DNA of 64,000 bases from Diphasiastrum complanatum. Lineage: Eukaryota; Streptophyta; Lycopodiopsida; Lycopodiales; Lycopodiaceae. The stretch covers positions 126,001 to 190,000 of the forward strand of contig MU831546.1 in assembly GCA_029204225.1 (NCBI GenBank), read 5' to 3'. The translations under genes were made by a program, and so were the position numbers. Of this stretch, positions 54,352 to 64,000 are shown piece by piece (within the stretch, counting starts at the first letter, position 1; every line of letters begins with the position of its first letter). Below the pieces are notes generated by a model. The model was not told the origin of the DNA. It did no database searches and saw only the letters and a list, made by a program, of their open reading frames with translations.

Positions 54352-56675
54352 ATGTCTTCATCTGGTTCACATTTCTTAGAGCACAGTGAGATTTAACATC
54401 TTCCAATTATGCAATGTGGAAGATCAGAATGGAATCATTATTGATTCTACAGAATGTAATGGATATTGTGAGTGGAGCTGAAGAAGAACCTGCTGCACCT
54501 AATGAAGCTGCAACATTTCAGAAAAGAACCAGAATTGCCCTTCATTTTATAAAAATGAATGTTACCAATGAAGTATTAAGAGAGATCAGTACATGCACCA
54601 TTGCCAAGGAAGCTTGGGATGCTCTAAAAACAATCTATCTTAGAAACCAAATATTTCTAATTTATCAGAGAGTAGATGAGAGTGCTTCATCATACGTCAT
54701 GAGAGTTAAGGATCTTCATCAAGAGTTAGCTAGTATTGGAGATGCTCTTAAGAACACTGAACTTGTTCAAGTAGTCCTAAATGGACTTAGAGATGAGTAT
54801 GACAATATTGTGCAGACTTATGCTGTCAGGGAGGATCTTCCATCCTTGGAGACACTACAAGGTGTTCTCATTGCTGAAGAAAGCAGACAAGAGAACAAGA
54901 TGCTGAGGATCAACAGACTTTTATTGAAAGATGGTGGAGATGACAAAGCACTCTTCATCAGAGACAAGTCAAGAGGCAAGGACAAAGGACGACAACACTT
55001 CAAGAAGGACAAAGCCAAAGAAGGTGGTGAGGATCAGTCCTCACAAACTGCAACATCCAGTGACAAGAAGAAGCTATCAAAGATCAAGTGTCTTTTCTGT
55101 GGCAAGAAAAGACACTATGCATCAAACTGTTTCAAGAAGAAGAACCAATCTAAGCAAGCTAGCCTTACTAATGAGGATGAGTGTGAGGGTGTTGAGAGTG
55201 AAAGAGAGGATTCATTAATGATGTCTACTTTTTCAGCTTTTTCTTTTAAGAATAAAGAAGTCTAGTGGATAGATAGTGGGGCTAGTTCTCATATGTCTAC
55301 TTCCAGAAACAATTTCACTAGTCTCATGTCATATCTAGGTGCAAAAAGATCAATCTATACTACTAATGATGTAGAGTGTAGAATTGAAGGAATAGGTAGT
55401 ATTCCATTGCATGCATCATCATCGAAATCTTTTTGCTTACATGATGTAATGTATGTACCTAGATTAACCAAGAATCTCATTAGTGTAGGACAATTGTTTG
55501 ATAGTGGATTGGATGTCAAGTTTCAAGTTGACAAGTGTATAATCTCAAGAGAAAATGAAGCTATTGCTAGAGGATTTAGAATTGGTAAGTTGTACAAACT
55601 AGATTCTAGGGAGAGTGCTAACATTTCAGATATTGCTTATGAGACCAAGGTTCTACAGGAGGATCTGTGGCACAAGAGATTGGGTCATCCCAATTTCAAA
55701 GCCATGCAATCTATGGTCAAAGAAGGAAAAGTTGTTGGTCTACCAAAAACATTGTCAAAGGAGCTTCTACCTTCTGAAGCTTGTGTGCTGGCAAAGTCAC
55801 ATAGAAGGCCTTTTCCTAGATCAAGTATCAAGACAAAGCAACCATTTGAACTTGTACACTCTGATGTTCATTTCTCATCAACTAAGAGCAAAGGAGGAGC
55901 CAACTGCTTTGTTTCTTTTGTAGATGATTATACAAGATATTCTTGGATCTATATGCTGTCTTCAAAAGCCATGGTCTATGATGTTTTTCTTACTTTCAAA
56001 GCTTATGTAGAAAAGCAGTTTTCTTTCAAGTTGAAAGCTTTGAGAAGTGATAGTGGAGGAGAATACACTTCCAATAAGTTTAAAGACTTTTGTGAGAGAA
56101 AGTGTAATTAAAGAGACTTTTCTTATTCATATACTCCTCAGCAAAATGGAGTTGCTGAGAGAAAAAATAGAACTTTGTGTGAATGTGCAAAAGCCATTAG
56201 GCTAGAAGCTTCTCTGTTGAATAGAAAATCCACAAGTGCTTACACTACATTTCTTGGAGGGAACTTGGTTTCTTGGCTATCAAAGAAGCAGGCAACTATT
56301 TCCTTATCATCTTGTGAAGCTAAATACAAATCTCTTACAACCACAACAAAGGAGGTTTGATGGATCAAAAGGCTACTTTTGGAGCTAAAGTGTTATGCAG
56401 ATGAAGATCTTCCAATTATCAAGAATGATAACATTTCTGCCCAGGATCTTGCAAATAATCCAGTCTTTCATGCAAGGAGCAAGCATATTGAAGTGGCTCA
56501 TCATTTTGTAAGAGAAAAAGTCATTGGGAAAGAGATCTCATCGGAACATGTTGCATCTTCAGATTGTGTTGCAGATCTTCTCACCAAGCCTCTACTCAAG
56601 AATGTCTTTATGAAGATGAGGTCTAACCTTGGCCTAATTTCGAAATCTATGTTGATAGGAACATAAATTTTAAGG
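54352..56675 (+). pseudogene. Copia gag-pol remnant (family C) lacking RT
   Basis: Order: start MSSSGSHFLEHSE with an early stop, Gag (54414-55265: WKIRMESLLILQNVMD, ALHFIKMNVTNEVLREI), CCHC knuckle CLFCGKKRHYASNC (last Gly replaced by Arg), a TAG stop just before protease WIDSGASSHMST, then GAG-pre-integrase (WHKRLGHPNFKAM), integrase (LVHSDVHF, FVDDYTRYSW, LRSDSGGEY, a stop, PQQNGVAERKNRTL). At 56218 the sequence jumps from integrase residues RLEASLL to RNase H NRKSTSAYTTFLGGN; the integrase C-terminus and whole RT are gone. RNase H then ends with KNDNISAQDLANNPVF and CVADLLTKPLL. It cannot be autonomous. Confidence 0.93.
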
Positions 56676-56680
56676 AGGAG

Positions 56681-57410
56681 TGTGAAGATTAATAAAATAT
56701 TATCTTCCTATCTTGAGTTTGGGGCCATGTCCATGGTGATTTCCACTAAATTTCATGTTGTACATAGAAGGACTGTGAATTGAGCACATATCCTTCTAGT
56801 GTAGCTCGGATTTGAGTTAGATAGGTTCAATTTTGATGACATGCAGTAGTTTAGATAACATGCAAAGTCATATTGGAATGCATGCAAGCCACATGCAATC
56901 AGTGCATGCAACATGCAAAGTAGTTTCTATGATCTACACATGTCTAGGTAGTTTTATGAGTTGACATGCAGTACATGCAGCATACATGCATGTAGTTACA
57001 CATGTGGATCTCTGGTAGGTGAATTAGTTCAGTTAAGTGGACTTTCCATGCAACTCCACTGTAGGAATTCGAGTCTCTCTCATGTAGGAAAGTTGGGCAT
57101 GTTTGGCCACATTGTGAATGTTGAGATTTTGGTGTTTTGGACTCATTCTCTCTCTACTCGAGTTTTCTGTGCTTGATTTTCTCTCTTTACCCGAGAGCAG
57201 CCTCTTTTTCCCATACTGAATACTTAGAATTATTTCTGACATTCATTTTCTCATAGTGAAGAGTTAGATTTTTTCATCAGATGTATGCCATTGTGCTCTT
57301 GCCTTAGATTTTTCAAGCATACTGTTCTTTGATCAATCTTGTGCAATCACAACACCTCATAAGATCCTGTAGGGTGTGTGGTGAAGTTCACACGTGCTAA
57401 AAACTTCACA
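56681..57410 (+). repeat. 3' LTR, copia family C
   Basis: 730 bp, TGTGAAGATTAATAAAATA...AAAAACTTCACA. TTCACACGTGCTA at 57387-57399 is the palindrome half-matched. Confidence 0.92.
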
Positions 57411-59660
57411 CTTACCATCTTTGCCATGGGTGCAAAGGTCTCATCATAGTCAATCCCTTGTTCTTGAGCATATCCTTTTGCCACTAACCTTGCCTTGTAC
57501 TTGTTGATAGATCCATCTTGGTTTGTGTACACCTTGAAGATCCATTTTCATCCAATAGCTTTCTTGTCCTTAGGTAACTCCACCAATATCCATGTTTCAT
57601 TCTTCATAAGAGCTTGATACTCAAGATCCATTGCTTGGATCCACTCCTCTTCTTTCCTTACTTCAGCTACATTTGTCGGTTCATCAAAAGAGGTTAGGAA
57701 AGCAACATAATTTCCAGAAACTACTTGCTTACCCTTTTCATCATATGTGAGCCTAGAAGGCATTTGTCTTTCCCTTGATGTTCTCCTTGGCTTTTGACTT
57801 AATGAAGGTCCATCATCATCACCATCTAAAGCAGGATCATTTACATCAACATCAAGAATGTTAGATACATCCACATCACCATCAATAGTACTTGAAGACA
57901 CTTTTGGAATATTCCCCTCATCCTACCAAAAATCACTTTGTTAGTAGAAGGAATGTAAACCTTGTAGGCTTTACTCACCTCACTATATCCAACAAAAATA
58001 CCTATCTTTAAAGATGGATCCTCCTTGGTCCTATCATCAAGAGTAATATTGACATATCAGGTGCATCCAAAAGTTCTTAGAAAGTTGACACTCGGCCTTC
58101 TCTTGAATAGCATCTCAAAAGGTGTCCTTCCATCCAAAACAACACTCGGCCACCTATTGCACAAGAAATTGGCACACAACAGAGCTTGATCCCAAAATGG
58201 TTGATCAAGATTAGCACTTAACCTCATGGCTTTAGCACTTTCACATAAAGTCCTATTCTTCCTTTCAGCCGCTCCATTTTGTTGTGGGGTCCTTGGTGTT
58301 GTATACTCCCTCTTGATTCCATGCTCATCACAAAAGGCCTTGAACTTGGTAGATATGTACTTACCACCATTTTCACTCCTTAAGTACTTGATCCTTGTGG
58401 AAAATTGGTTCTCCCTTGCATTCTTGAACTTAACAAAGATATCCTACACTTTATCTTTGCTCTTTAGTAGATAGATCCAACAAAATCTACTAAAATCATC
58501 AATGAAAGTTACATACATCTTAGCTCCACTATTGCTAATTGTAGTAATTCCATGAATATTCGAATGTACAAGTTGAAAAGGCTTTGTAGATCTAGATGTA
58601 GACCTAGCATAAGGTTGTCTATGTGACTTTGACAAAGCACAAGACTCACAAACATGATTGATGCCACTTAAGGAGCTTGGAAGACCTATCAAAACCTTCT
58701 TTCTAGCCATTACCTTCAATGACTTGAAGTTGAGGTGTCCCATCCTTTTATGCCAAACCTCTTGAATAGGTATTTGCTCTCTTGCAACGCATCCAACTTG
58801 GTTAACAATAACACAAGCATCTAGTTTGAACAACTTCCCTTGTCTTTATGCTTTTTCAATCAAGACATCCTTCCTTTTGATCATACAAGCATCTCCATCA
58901 AACTCAACCTTGAGGCCTTTACTTAGCAATTGACTCATACTAAGCAAATTCTTGGTAATAGACGGAATGAACAAAACATCATCCAAATGACCATTCCTAT
59001 TTGTAGAGAGAGAAATAGGAATTGTGCCAATCCCTTTGATTGCATACTCACCATCATTGGTCATGTAGATCACCCTCTTGTCATCTCTATATGCCAACAA
59101 AGAAGTGAAGTACTCTTTGTGAAAAGTCATGTGTGAACTTGCTCCACTATCAATTCACCATGGATCTAGATCTCCATCATTAGCAAGCATACATGAAGAC
59201 ATCATAAAAGCATCATCATTTGCATCTTGAACATCCAAACCATCCTCATCAAGAGTAAGATTACCTTGCTTGTCTCCTTGATCTCTCTTCTTCTTGTAGC
59301 ACTCACTTTCAAAGTGTCCTTTGATGCTACAATAGAAGCACTTGAGCTTTGATCTATCCTTCTTTTTGCCATTTAAAGAAGCCTCCCCTTGATATTTCCC
59401 TTTAGACCACTTACTTTTGCTTTTGCCCTTGAATTTTCCCTTTGTGAACATAGCCTCCACTTGAAGTGCCGATGTAGATCCACCTCTTGCTTGAAGCCCA
59501 TATTCTTCATTGATCAAGATCTCTTGAAGACCAATAAAACTTGGCAAAGTTCTTTGAATAGCAAGACTTTGAACAATGTTATCATGAGCATCCAACAATC
59601 CATTAAGAATAACTTGAACAAGCTCTCCTTCCTTAACGTTCTCATCAATGCAAGCCAACT
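57411..59660 (-). pseudogene. Copia gag to RT start, family I (minus)
   Basis: Minus strand, close relative of family A. Order from 59660: Gag C-terminus (IDENVKEGELVQVILNGLLD), basic stretch, CCHC knuckle CFYCSIKGHFESEC, a TGA replacing the second Trp of the protease lead-in, then IDSGASSHMTFHKEYFTSLL, GAG-pre-integrase (WHKRMGHLNFKSLKVM), integrase (CESCALSKSH, LVHSNIHG with Asn for the catalytic Asp, IDDFSRFCWIYLL, LRSENGGKY, PQQNGAAERKNRTL), the linker (RTSRERQMPSRLTYDEKGKQ) and RT start (KARLVAKGYAQEQGIDYDET, FAPMAKMV). RT stops at 57411 where the nested copia C begins. At least six stops or frameshifts. The gag N-terminus and 5' LTR are missing past 59660. Confidence 0.92.
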
Positions 59661-59664
59661 CATC

Positions 59665-59970
59665 GATAGTACAACCTTGCTATCGGTATTTGATCGTGGA
59701 CCTTGTCGATGCCATGGGAACATTCGGATCAAAAGCCAATGTGGGTAAGAAATTATCCCATCTGGTAGAAACAGATGCCAACTTGGTCAAGTCATTTGCA
59801 AAAATAGTCGACTGCCTAACGGTCGGATTTGGTGAAGACCTATATTCATAAACATAAGCTTGGAGAGCTCGGTAGAGATCTACTGCAATCGACCAATTGT
59901 AGATTTGGTGAATTATGGGCCAATTTGGGGTATGGGAATCGCGAGTTTGTATCTTGTAATCATTCAAAAA
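59665..59970 (-). other. Unrecognised open frame beside copia I
   Basis: Minus-strand 95-codon open frame: NDYKIQTRDSHTPNWPIIHQ, DLYRALQAYVYEYRSSPNPT, VRQSTIFANDLTKLASVSTR, WDNFLPTLAFDP. No domain recognised; not part of any copia gag here. It replaces the missing 5' portion of copia I gag, so it is probably foreign repeat sequence or a small captured segment. Evidence for it being a gene is weak. Confidence 0.25.
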
Positions 59971-60200
59971 TACTTTCTATCTTCAATGAACATTGTATAA
60001 ATATGTAAATAAAATTCATATTGACAAATGATAATCAAGCATGAATCTTCAAATTTCACAACACACAATGCAACCAACCTTATCATGACACCAATGCGAA
60101 TAACACACAGGAATGCCAAACTTAAAACGTTGTGTTTTGTGTCTACTACAAATGCTCTTCAAACAACAAACAAATAATTTATACATATACCAAACATAAA
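59971..60200. other. AT-rich non-coding
   Basis: Nothing recognised. Confidence 0.4.
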
Positions 60201-60960
60201 TTTATAGAAGGGTGGCTGTTTGCGGATGGAATGGGATAGTTTGCGGGTGAAGGGTCTCTATGCAGTTGTAAGGTGGTGTTTGCGGAAAAATGCGGTGGTA
60301 GTGTAATCATAAGGTGGGGTGAGTGCGGGCTACTGGGATAATTGGAGGTTCGTTGCAGTTGCGATGGTTGACAGTGCTGGTTTGATTGCGGTCTATGGTG
60401 GTTGCTTTGGTTGATTGCAGTTAATTGTGGTTCAAGGGCAAATGGAGTTGGGGCGCATGTGCATGCGGTTGTAGCGGTCAGTTTGCAGTTGCTGATGAAT
60501 GCGGTCTGCTGGCAACTGCTGATGAATACGATAGGTAGATGCTCGTTGCAGTTGCTATGAGGTCGCTATGGGTGAATGCGATCTGTTGGCGACTGCCAAT
60601 GAATGTAGTCTGTTTGCAGAAGTTAGAAGGTGAGTTGTGGGCATGAATGCGACTTTTACGGGTTGCGGTCAGTTTGTGTTTGAGTGTGGTGTGCTGCAAT
60701 TCAAGGGTGGATGGAGATGGGGTGCTGTTGTGTGCAATGGGTTTGCGAGGGAATGCGGCCTATTGCGGTGCTGCTTGCGGTGGAGGTGGAATGTGGTGTT
60801 GATGGAGGTGGAAGGTGGTTCAATGCGACGGCATGCGGTCAGTTGCGGAGGTGAGGAAGGTGGTTTTGATGGAGGTGGAAGGTGGTTTAGATGGAGGTGA
60901 AAGGTGGTCGCGATGAGTGCGTGGAGGGTTGGGCTTGTGCAAATGGTGATGAAGACTGTG
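60201..60960 (-). repeat. TGCGGT-rich tract, minus-strand match to gypsy leaders
   Basis: G-rich on this strand: TGCGGT, TTGCAGTTG, ATGCGGTC, GGTGGAAGGTGG words repeated throughout; the complement gives ACCGCA/CAACTGCAA as in 3715-4570 and 33440-34210. No gag follows on the minus strand (leftward), so the tract is either a truncated leader or belongs to the family Y copy to its right in the opposite sense. The plus-strand open frame 60637-60900 is repeat-derived. Confidence 0.55.
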
Positions 60961-61100
60961 TGTGGGCTCGGGCTTGAAAGAAGAACGGAGCTGTCAGGTC
61001 ATTCAGTTCAGTCCTGAGAAAGAGGCATGTGTGGATGTAAGAGGAGTGCATTGGCTTAGTCCAGTCATATAAGGAGGTGTGTGGGAGTGAAGGGAATGTG
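60961..61100. other. Short spacer
   Basis: No feature recognised. Confidence 0.3.
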
Positions 61101-61420
61101 TCGGTTGAGATTTAAGTCAGTGTGTTGGTGGAGATTTGAAGCAGACCATCAGCTGAGATCTGAGACAGGTCATCGGTTGAGATTTGGCACAGGGCCGTCA
61201 GTTGAGATCTGAGATAGGGCTGTCGGTTGAGATTTGGCACAGGGCCGTCAGTTGAGATCTGAGACAGGGCCGTCAGTTGAGATTTGACATAGGCCGCCGG
61301 TTGAGAGTTCACTGAGGCCGTCGGTTGAGTTTTGAAGTAGGCCATCGGTCGAGCTTGTACTAAAAACCGTCGGTTGAGATTTAACAGATCACCGTTGGTT
61401 GAGATTTGAGAGATGGGCTC
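61101..61420 (+). repeat. Minisatellite of about 13 units, 24-26 bp
   Basis: Units built on TCGGTTGAGATTTG...CAGGGCCG. Best units: TCAGTTGAGATCTGAGACAG and TCGGTTGAGATTTGGCACAG, each followed by GGCCG; they alternate in the middle and degrade outward. The minus-strand open frame over 61112-61636 (SQISTDG-type repeats) is the minisatellite translated. Confidence 0.9.
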
Positions 61421-61577
61421 TGGCTCCGGTCGAGAAAGCATGAGGGGACGAAAGGAGCGTGAAGGTCTATCTTGGAGGAATACGGGATGACGGCTGAATG
61501 TGATCTGATGGGATGGACTGCGGTCACAATGGCCCAAGGCGGTCACGACGGTTGAAGTAGAGGTCCACATCGCCAAA

Positions 61578-64000
61578 ATGGATTGCATCCCACCAAGCGA
61601 TCTGTTTTCATTGACCCTGACCATGGATGATCCCACAAAGAACTACAAGTGGGCAGAGAAAGTCGTTGACAAACTATATGTGGCACTGAAAGTTAGGAAA
61701 TCTCCAACCAAGTGTGGCTATCTATTGCACATGTTGGTCACACAATATCTGGGACAACAAATGGCCACCATACTGAAGGAGCTAGAGGAAGTCTATCCTA
61801 GCACAAAGAAGCAGGCCACCTCACAAGTATCAGTAGAACCTATCTCACCTGCACCTCCCACAAAGAAGCAGAAGGTAAGGTAGTGAGCACTGACGACACC
61901 ATCTCCCCTGATATCTTATCCAGTGATATAGGGACAAAGTATGCTGAATCCGGAGGGAGTTTGAAACCTCTCAAGTCCCAAAGGAAGTTCTAGCGTAGCA
62001 GGAGGCCCTAATCCAACAGGCCTAACAATGAAGACAAGCAGTAGCAGCCACAGACAGCTCGATGGATGCAAGAGCTTCTGGTTCCAGTTTAGTAGGTGTG
62101 GTTCTATCCACTCAGATCACTTCCACCATTCCAGTATCATTCCCTATTAACACAACTCTCCTTCCACCACTACCCCCACCATTTAATATCACATCCACCC
62201 CCTCATTCACACTTAACATGGGCTTTGATATCACAATCTCCCGAAAGCCCTCACCTGTACATTCTTCCACCCTACTTGACTCTACGGTCAATGTAGACAA
62301 TTTTGTATTGCAGTTATTAACACAAACCCCATTCACCACCATCACAACTAATCCACTCCACACATCTCCAACATGCCTTCAGTTTACCCCTAACAGTCCA
62401 AAAAGCGGTCTGGTTGGTGAATGAGCTCCAGTACAACATCTTCGGCATCTTAGGAGGTCAATACACCATGAGGCAGTTTGACGATGAAGCCTTGGCAGAT
62501 CTTTAGAAAGAAAAGTCAAGGTTGGAGACAAAATACAAGCAAGAACAACAGTAGATCCAGAATCTCACTGCCTATAATCAAAAACAACAACAAATGCTCA
62601 GCCACCTTCAGAACCAACTCTAGCTGAAGATCTCCAACCACCAAACTGCCATAACACAACTTACAACCGAACGAGATGAGGCCTTAGTAGATGCATAACC
62701 AGCACGTTCCGCTATGAAGGAACAGCTCGAACTGGTAGATTTCAATGATTTCGCACCACTAGCTCTTTCTGAGGGAACTCAGATTCCAATGGTGGCATAT
62801 CAAGCATTGGCACAAAAGTTAAAAGCCACAACGGAGCAGCACTCCAAAATGCAACAATCATATATTGCTTCCATCGAGGCCCTCAACCAACATATCGCCA
62901 CCTTGGAAGAAAGGTTAAAGGTAGCTGCTCAATCCACACCTTCTGTCCATGTAGAGCATGCCCAGTTTCACCAATCAAGGCCTTACTATGATGGATAAGA
63001 TGGTGGCGATGGAACAAGATTTCAACAAACTCCACCTACCAATCAAGGCTCGACATTTCAGGGACAACCTCAAGTGCAACGAGCTCAATCACCAACCAAT
63101 CCACAGGGCTATGGTGGTATTGGCTCCCAACACCATCTCTTCCACTCTTCTGCTTCTAACCCCATCAACACCACTAACCTTCCCTTCATTCAACGCCACT
63201 TTTCTCCAGAATCCCAACGCATTACTGCATCTAACCCTTCACCTCCGCTATTACCTGGACCCAATCCACAAACTGAACATGCCTTGGTAGCTAAAGCACC
63301 AACCATAAGGCATAGGGTCATGCCTACTGAACTTAACAAGGAGTTGCTTGCTTCTCAAGAGTTTGCAAAGAGATATCCAACTACAAAGGAGCGAGGCGGC
63401 TACATACTGCCAGACCTGGACCATTGCAAAACCCATAAGGAAGCAGTCAAGCTCCTGGATCCAGAACCACTCTGGCGCCATCAGCTTTTCCTGCACAGAG
63501 CAAAATCTCCATGGCATGATATCTCAAAGCACTCTCCTACATGCGCACCAATCCATACTATTATCCGGTAGTGCAATGAGAACCGTTTCCTGTCACCAAG
63601 ATAAAGAACAAGATCTTTTGGCCCAAGCTCACAGGAGTGGATATTGGCAATCTAGCTGAAGACATGGTCACCAATTGCCGTGTATTTTACCAAAAGCACC
63701 ATCAACCTTGATCGCGACGTAAGATATTTTGCGAATAAGTGTGGCATGGTGGCATTTTTGGCAGAATTCAAAGGTTATTGGGATCGAGGGCTACCACCAA
63801 TAACCATTGATATCAATAATCTACTACGAATTCAAGACGACCACATCAACATAGCATGGCTTTATTATCGAGTAGCCCTCACTTCGGCACTGCACGTTGA
63901 TATGTTGGAGCTGTGGAAAACCCATAACTTTCTCCAGGGTATGCTCCACTACTACAAACCCATGCCCTTTCTTAACAAACTACGCTGGCAAATGATGGAG
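61578..64000 (+). pseudogene. Family Y ORF, long copy (runs off the window)
   Basis: Unrecognised protein with stops. N-terminus MDCIPPSDLFSLTLTMDDPT (61578-61883), ending in a KK-rich stretch. From about 62390 one frame continues to 63571 despite stops at 62504, 62552, 62621, 62696 and 62996: VWLVNELQYNIFGILGGQYT, a Gln/Lys coiled coil (EEALADL to about 62940, with YIASIEALNQHIATLEERLK), a Gln/Pro linker, and AKRYPTTKERGG...LLDPEPLWRHQLFLHRA. After frame changes: VTKIKNKIFWPKLTGVDIGN, then FLAEFKGYWDRGLPPITIDI, AWLYYRVALTSALHVDML and KPMPFLNKLRWQMME at the right edge. The last about 200 codons align with 38530-39420. No RT, protease or integrase motif is seen. Function unknown. Confidence 0.6.

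Larger units (their letters stand above)
52950..57410 (+). mobile_element. Copia family C element nested in copia I
   Basis: Plus-strand copia: 5' LTR 52950-53578 lacking its first about 97 bp, primer-binding site 53579-53590, leader to 54351, gag-pol remnant 54352-56675, polypurine tract AAGGAGGAG, complete 3' LTR 56681-57410 (730 bp). Flanked on both sides by minus-strand copia I coding sequence, so it is nested. The flanks are not adjacent in copia I (the RT core between them is lost), so a deletion accompanied or followed insertion. Confidence 0.9.

Noticed and set aside
60637-60900. Cys/Gly/Trp-rich open frame
   Set aside because: Arises from the TGCGGT-rich low-complexity tract.
61112-61636. 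174-codon minus-strand open frame with SQISTDG repeats
   Set aside because: Translation of the 24-26-bp minisatellite; periodic residues follow the DNA repeat.
1-64000. CRISPR arrays, bacterial operons, tRNA or rRNA genes
   Set aside because: No regularly spaced identical repeats, no clover-leaf or rRNA signature recognised by eye; sequence is plant nuclear.

Overview
This is nuclear DNA from a land plant with a large, repeat-rich genome. The evidence is a split nuclear psbW gene (a chloroplast photosystem II subunit) in a sea of Ty1/copia and Ty3/gypsy LTR retrotransposons, most of them truncated or nested. Plant copia primer-binding sites (TGGTATCAGA...) occur repeatedly. The low gene density and the mix of many diverged LTR families would fit a gymnosperm, but that is inference; I cannot name a species.

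Layout. 0-9.7 kb: copia LTR and gag pieces, a gypsy gag pseudogene with an ACCGCA-rich leader (3.7-6.0 kb), copia RT and LTR scraps, an LTR of a family I call Y, and a very diverged copia relic (7.4-8.5 kb). 9.7-16.1 kb: a nearly intact young copia element (family A) with two 655-bp LTRs. 16.4-21.5 kb: a minus-strand copia (B) that abuts a gypsy polyprotein pseudogene (21.5-25.6 kb). 25.7-29.5 kb: copia C and E ends around an unrecognised split gene fragment (27.5-28.3 kb). 31.3-32.4 kb: psbW on the minus strand, the only gene here that looks intact. 33.4-35.6 kb: a second copy of the leader plus gypsy gag. 37.6-40.5 kb: a short LTR element of family Y. 41.05-41.5 kb: an AT-rich minisatellite. 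41.5-47.6 kb: fused gypsy and copia fragments. 48-49.2 kb: minus-strand Y remnant. 49.8-51.5 kb: chromovirus-like gypsy cut by copia I (minus), which itself holds copia C (52.95-57.4 kb). 60.2-64 kb: leader-like tract, minisatellite and a second copy of the unusual Y ORF.

How it fits together. psbW supplies a thylakoid protein; nearly everything else is selfish DNA. The most novel item is family Y. Its ORF predicts a coiled coil, a conserved domain with an LYYRV motif and a basic C-terminus that runs up to the 3' LTR. I see no reverse transcriptase in it and do not recognise the protein. Other signals worth a second look are a perfect palindrome (TTCACACGTGTGAA) recurring in LTRs and leaders of several copia families, internal deletions that remove protease, RT or RT-integrase blocks, and the split non-transposon gene fragment. 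All alignments were made by eye; percentages and boundaries are approximate.
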